Assembly: GCA_041608535.1 (NCBI GenBank)
Contig: JBFISM010000083.1
Span: 1 to 16,183, forward strand
Source of the DNA: JBFISM01 sp041608535
GTDB lineage: Bacteria > Actinomycetota > Acidimicrobiia > Spongiisociales > UBA5794
Direction: 5' to 3'
Length of the DNA: 16,183 nucleotides
The position numbers and the translations under genes were made by a program. The notes under the pieces were generated by a model. That model saw only the letters and a program-made list of their open reading frames with translations, was not told the DNA's origin and did not search any database. Below are positions 13,916-16,183 of the stretch, one piece after another. How positions within the stretch are numbered: the first letter of the stretch is position 1; every line of letters begins with the position of its first letter.

Positions 13916-14599
13916 TCAGAGCCCGGACCAGCGATCGGTCGGCCACAAGATGGTGAAAGCTCTCCCCACGACCGATTCCTCTGCAACCGGCCCAAAGACC
14001 CTGCTGTCCTGACTCGAGTTGCGATTGTCGCCCATCACGAACAAGTAGCCGGGCGGAATCTCCTCAGGCCCGAAGTTGGGCATGTTGCTCCGCGGATGCA
14101 CGTACGGCTCCTGGAGCGGCTCGCCGTCGATGTGGACCGCCCCGTTGCGGATTTCGACCGTCTCGCCCGGCAACGCCACGATCCGCTTGATGAACTCTGA
14201 TTTGGGAGTCGACAAGCCCACCGATTCGGCGAGGTTGCGCAAGAGAGACTCGGCGATGGACTCCGGGGGAGCCAGCCCCCGTGGATCGTCGAACACGATG
14301 ATGTCGCCTCGCTCGAAATCACCGAAGCGATATGTGAGCTTGTTGACGAGCACCCGGTCGTCGACCATCAGCGTGGACTCCATGGAACCCGAGGGGATCC
14401 AAAACGCCTGGACGATGAACGTCTTGATGATGACTGCGATGGCGAGCGCCACGAGCACCAGCAGCGGCAACTCTCGTAAGAACGACTTGGTCTCGGATGT
14501 CGCCGGCCGGGGCGGGGGTGGCGGTGGCTCGGAAACGGCGTACGGGTCTTCTGGCACGTGCGTCTCCGTGGTGATACCGGGGAGGTGGCGGTCGGTCAC
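13916..14599 (-). CDS. lepB: Type I signal peptidase (S26)
   Basis: Removes signal peptides from secreted proteins at the outer face of the cytoplasmic membrane. The N-terminus is a proline-rich cytoplasmic tail (PPPPPP near 25-30). One membrane helix lies at about 43-63. The nucleophile is S72 in IPSGSMESTL, the general base is K138 in FIKRIVALPGE, and box E is GDNRNSSQDSRVFG (190-203). At 227 residues it is typical of actinobacteria. The GTG start at 14599 is preceded 6 nt upstream by TAACGT, without a Shine-Dalgarno, suggesting leaderless expression. It lies upstream of DUF2469 and yraN as in other actinobacteria. Confidence 0.96.
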   Translation of the reverse strand: MTDRHLPGITTETHVPEDPYAVSEPPPPPPRPATSETKSFLRELPLLVLVALAIAVIIKTFIVQAFWIPSGSMESTLMVDDRVLVNKLTYRFGDFERGDIIVFDDPRGLAPPESIAESLLRNLAESVGLSTPKSEFIKRIVALPGETVEIRNGAVHIDGEPLQEPYVHPRSNMPNFGPEEIPPGYLFVMGDNRNSSQDSRVFGPVAEESVVGRAFTILWPTDRWSGL

Positions 14600-14605
14600 G
14601 GCAGC

Positions 14606-14611
14606 ACGTTA
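14606..14611 (-). promoter_or_regulatory. -10 box (TAACGT) of a leaderless lepB promoter
   Basis: TAACGT on the minus strand lies 6 nt before the lepB GTG. GTTTGC, 17 nt further upstream (14629-14634), is a partial TTGACA-like -35. This is the best promoter-like pair in the window. Confidence 0.55.
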
Positions 14612-14644
14612 CAGGTATTCGGTAGCAAGCAAACGGGAGGAGAC

Positions 14645-15547
14645 TCAGCCGGCGGGGCGCATCAGCCCCGGCCCGAGCCGGAACAAATAGCGATCGGCGA
14701 GGTAGTTCAAAACGCGACGGGTTTCGCGGAAGTGGTCGGCAACGTCGAGGAGAAATGACGGTCCCGCACCGACCGCTGCTGCTGCGGCATCGACTGCCCG
14801 CCGGTACCAGCCGGCGCCCAAGGCCTCATGGAAGCCGAGAGCGTTGCGCTGGTCGAGCGCAGCGCTCTCCGGAATCCCGGCCGAGCGGACGATGTTTTCC
14901 CGATGCCGGGGCTCCACGGGGTTGGTGGCGGTGTGGTCCGGAAAGACACCGGACAGGAACAGCGCCACGTCTCCGAGGCGGCGGTAGCCGCCCGGTCGTT
15001 GCGATGCGGGCAGCAAGTCCACCATCTCGGCGAGCCGCACCGGGTCGAGCTCGCTGTAGCGGCGCCTGCGATACCCCTTCCTCGTGCGCACCCACGTGCT
15101 CCCGCTCGTCACTTTGGTGAACGAGGTCAGCAGCTCCACGAGGAAGTAGCGCCGAGCCGGATCGTCGATGATCTGCCGCAGCGACACCACGTCGAACACC
15201 GGGAGCCGTTGCTTGGGCGCCGACCACTCGAGCACGTAGCTGGCCTCACGCAGATCGGCCGCCACACGATTCACCAGCATGCCGAAGACCAGGAATGGGC
15301 TCACCGCCGAGGCGAGCGGTGTGTCGAGATCGCCGAACACGGCGTCATACAGCTCCGGCGCTCCGAGCAACAAGTCGATCGTCTCCGGAGCGCTGCGGAG
15401 TTGTGTCCGCAGCGTAGCGGCATCTGGCCGACGCCCGGTTGCCCGGGCCATCAGCTCCAGATCGCTCTCGCTCAGGTGCTCCAGATAGAGCATCGGATAG
15501 TTCAACATGCCGCCGCTCGACTCCATTATGAATCCGAACACCACCAT
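14645..15547 (-). CDS. Conserved-looking hypothetical protein, 300 residues
   Basis: I do not recognise this family. The protein is mostly alpha-helical, soluble and lacks signal peptide or clear membrane spans. Notable parts are LNYPMLYLEHLSESDLEL near the N-terminus, RYFLVELLTSFTKVTSG (133-149), a basic patch RTRKGYRRRR (154-163) followed by YSELDPVRLAEMVDLLP, then GGYRRLGDVALFLSGVFPDH (186-205) and a helical C-terminus with FHEALGAGWYRRAVDAA. Codon-position GC bias matches the neighbouring genes, which supports coding. The start is uncertain. ATG 15547 has a GGGGGA about 11 nt upstream. ATGs at 15526 and 15508 are alternatives. It ends 45 nt before lepB, which has its own promoter. Confidence 0.75.
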   Translation of the reverse strand: MVVFGFIMESSGGMLNYPMLYLEHLSESDLELMARATGRRPDAATLRTQLRSAPETIDLLLGAPELYDAVFGDLDTPLASAVSPFLVFGMLVNRVAADLREASYVLEWSAPKQRLPVFDVVSLRQIIDDPARRYFLVELLTSFTKVTSGSTWVRTRKGYRRRRYSELDPVRLAEMVDLLPASQRPGGYRRLGDVALFLSGVFPDHTATNPVEPRHRENIVRSAGIPESAALDQRNALGFHEALGAGWYRRAVDAAAAAVGAGPSFLLDVADHFRETRRVLNYLADRYLFRLGPGLMRPAG

Positions 15548-15611
15548 CGTGTCACCATTCCCCCCATCCGCCAATGATTCCAGCGAACTGCTTTGGTCGC
15601 TGAGATCCGCG

Positions 15612-15735
15612 TTGCAGGATCGCTGAGGGGTAGCAGGGCGGATCAGCTCCCGGAGCTGCCGCCGGACCTCGGGGTGGGAGAATCGCCGCACCCGTTCGGG
15701 TGCGAGCGAAAGCGGCGCACGTTTTGGTTCGGGTC
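15612..15735. repeat. ~120-bp direct repeat, copy 1
   Basis: Shares with 15858-15980 the blocks TTGCA, TAGCAGG, CGGATCAGCTCCC and a 28-bp identical core (15692-15719). The core is flanked by CGCCGC and GCGGCG, which can pair as a 6-bp stem in both copies. The copies are about 246 bp apart. No coding function is evident; this copy lies just upstream of the hypothetical gene. Confidence 0.75.
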
Positions 15736-15857
15736 CGCTCGCTAACGCATTCGCTACCGGGCATGACCAGTCCACGGCGAATGACAGATCGTCGACTTGC
15801 TCTTGCTTCTCTGCTTCGTTGCATTCCCAAAGCTGGGCGTAGAGCAGCTGACACCCA

Positions 15858-15980
15858 TTGCATGGACGGCGACGGATAGCAGGACGGATCAGCTCCCAGG
15901 TCTACCGCCCGGCGTGTCACCGGGACAACCGCCGCCCCGTTCGGGTGCGAGCGAAAGCGGCGCATATGTCCGGGTGACCG
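15858..15980. repeat. ~120-bp direct repeat, copy 2
   Basis: Second copy of the same element, with the identical core at 15937-15964 and the same CGCCGC/GCGGCG inverted pair. Outside the core it has drifted, with one single-base gap, so the duplication is not recent. It may be an interspersed repeat family of this genome, which one window cannot show. Confidence 0.75.
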
Positions 15981-16009
15981 CTGCTCTGTCGCTTCGCCGG
16001 CACATCTGT

Positions 16010-16053
16010 CCCCCAGGTGGGGGGAAGGGGCCCCGTGCGGGAGTGCGCAGCAC
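16010..16053. repeat. Cluster of GC-rich palindromes
   Basis: Three adjacent inverted repeats: CCCCC/GGGGG arms around AGGT (16010-16023), the perfect GGGGCCCC (16027-16034) and GTGC-GCA-GCAC (16043-16053). This resembles an extragenic palindromic repeat. A bidirectional transcription stop is possible, but no U-run follows. Confidence 0.5.
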
Positions 16054-16088
16054 GAAGCAGGGGTAGGGGGGCATGGCGACCTCCCTCG

Positions 16089-16094
16089 TATGCT
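16089..16094 (+). promoter_or_regulatory. Possible leaderless -10 box (TATGCT)
   Basis: TATGCT ends 6 nt before a plus-strand GTG at 16101, the same spacing as at comM, lepB and the small membrane gene. It supports, weakly, a gene starting there. Confidence 0.35.
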
Positions 16095-16100
16095 CGTACC

Positions 16101-16183
16101 GTGACCCAGCCATCCTTGGCCCAGTCATCCTTGGCCCAGTCATCCTTGGCCCAGTCATCCTTGGCCCAGTCATCCTTGGCCCA
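16101..16183 (+). CDS. Possible 5' end of a plus-strand gene made of SSLAQ repeats; runs off the window
   Basis: From the GTG at 16101 the plus strand reads VTQPSLAQ followed by repeated SSLAQ units, open to the window end (27 codons). The 15-bp period keeps the frame. The TATGCT box 6 nt upstream is the main argument for a gene. Against it, the minus strand is equally open through the repeat (MTGPR units) and no domain is visible. Function is unknown. Confidence 0.3.
   Translation, partial: MTQPSLAQSSLAQSSLAQSSLAQSSLA
16105..16183. repeat. 15-bp tandem repeat (VNTR-like), at least five units, cut by window edge
   Basis: Units CCCAGTCATCCTTGG start at 16105, 16120, 16135, 16150 and 16165, with four bases of a sixth at the end. 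Units 2-5 are identical; unit 1 differs by one base (C for T). Such uniformity indicates recent expansion or a copy-number-variable locus. The true unit number lies beyond the window. Confidence 0.95.

Larger units (their letters stand above)
15548..16100. other. 553-bp repeat-rich stretch without a convincing gene
   Basis: Open frames here give arginine- and proline-rich translations whose only internal similarity reflects the duplicated ~120-bp repeat. None has a ribosome site or a recognisable domain. The content I can name is the two direct repeats and the GC-palindrome cluster. Confidence 0.6.

Noticed and set aside
15725..15750. GGTTCGGGTCC, reminiscent of a tRNA T-arm
   Set aside because: No acceptor, D-arm or anticodon stem can be formed around it.
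15552..15965. Minus-strand 137-codon frame with two similar segments (GADPSCYPS and GADPPCYPS)
   Set aside because: The internal similarity is just the ~120-bp DNA repeat read in one frame (246-bp spacing is divisible by three). No start signal or domain.
15889..16173. Minus-strand frame beginning with repeated MTGPR units
   Set aside because: The translation follows the tandem and palindromic DNA repeats; no promoter or ribosome site, no domain.

Overview
The window is a compact, high-GC bacterial chromosome segment. The gene set and order point to Actinomycetota: lepB, a DUF2469 protein, yraN, comM, dprA, xerC, rpsB, tsf, pyrH, frr, cdsA, dxr, rseP and ispG, all on the minus strand. DUF2469 is essentially an actinobacterial marker, and dxr-rip1-ispG is the mycobacterial order. 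The insertions, a short EF-Ts and probable leaderless promoters make a deep-branching lineage such as Acidimicrobiia my best guess. That placement is inference.

Layout by coordinate; transcription runs mostly right to left. Positions 1-3071 hold three MEP-isoprenoid and membrane-proteolysis genes: ispG (cut by the window edge), rseP (site-2 protease) and dxr. rseP has its own leader with a GC hairpin and a nine-codon reading frame that ends on the rseP start codon. Positions 3035-7648 hold cdsA with a long acidic repeat-bearing N-terminal extension, then frr, pyrH, tsf and rpsB. rpsB is preceded by a nested stem-loop leader. Positions 7819-11130 hold xerC, dprA and comM. Positions 11338-13050 are an accessory insert between comM and yraN: a crotonase-fold enzyme, two overlapping small plus-strand genes (a 36-residue membrane peptide and a 73-residue putative zinc protein) and a lipocalin-like/DUF1579-like protein. 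Positions 13134-14599 hold yraN, DUF2469 and lepB; rnhB, often found here, is absent. Positions 14645-15547 hold an unrecognised 300-residue protein. Positions 15548-16183 carry no convincing complete gene. They hold two copies of a ~120-bp direct repeat, a GC-palindrome cluster and a 15-bp tandem repeat that runs off the end.

Functionally this is core biology: translation (S2, EF-Ts, RRF), UMP phosphorylation, CDP-diacylglycerol synthesis, isoprenoid precursors, regulated intramembrane proteolysis, signal-peptide removal, DNA uptake/processing (ComM, DprA) and chromosome-dimer resolution (XerC). Neighbouring genes are often coupled by 1-4 nt stop/start overlaps (ATGA, GTGA, and apparently CTGA). 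Several genes have a TANNNT box 6-7 nt before the start codon, as expected of leaderless transcripts.

I do not see a defence system, prophage, CRISPR array, tRNA or rRNA. The most interesting items are the disordered repeat module fused to CdsA, the rseP and rpsB leaders, the possible CTG starts of dxr and yraN, and the repeat-rich right end.
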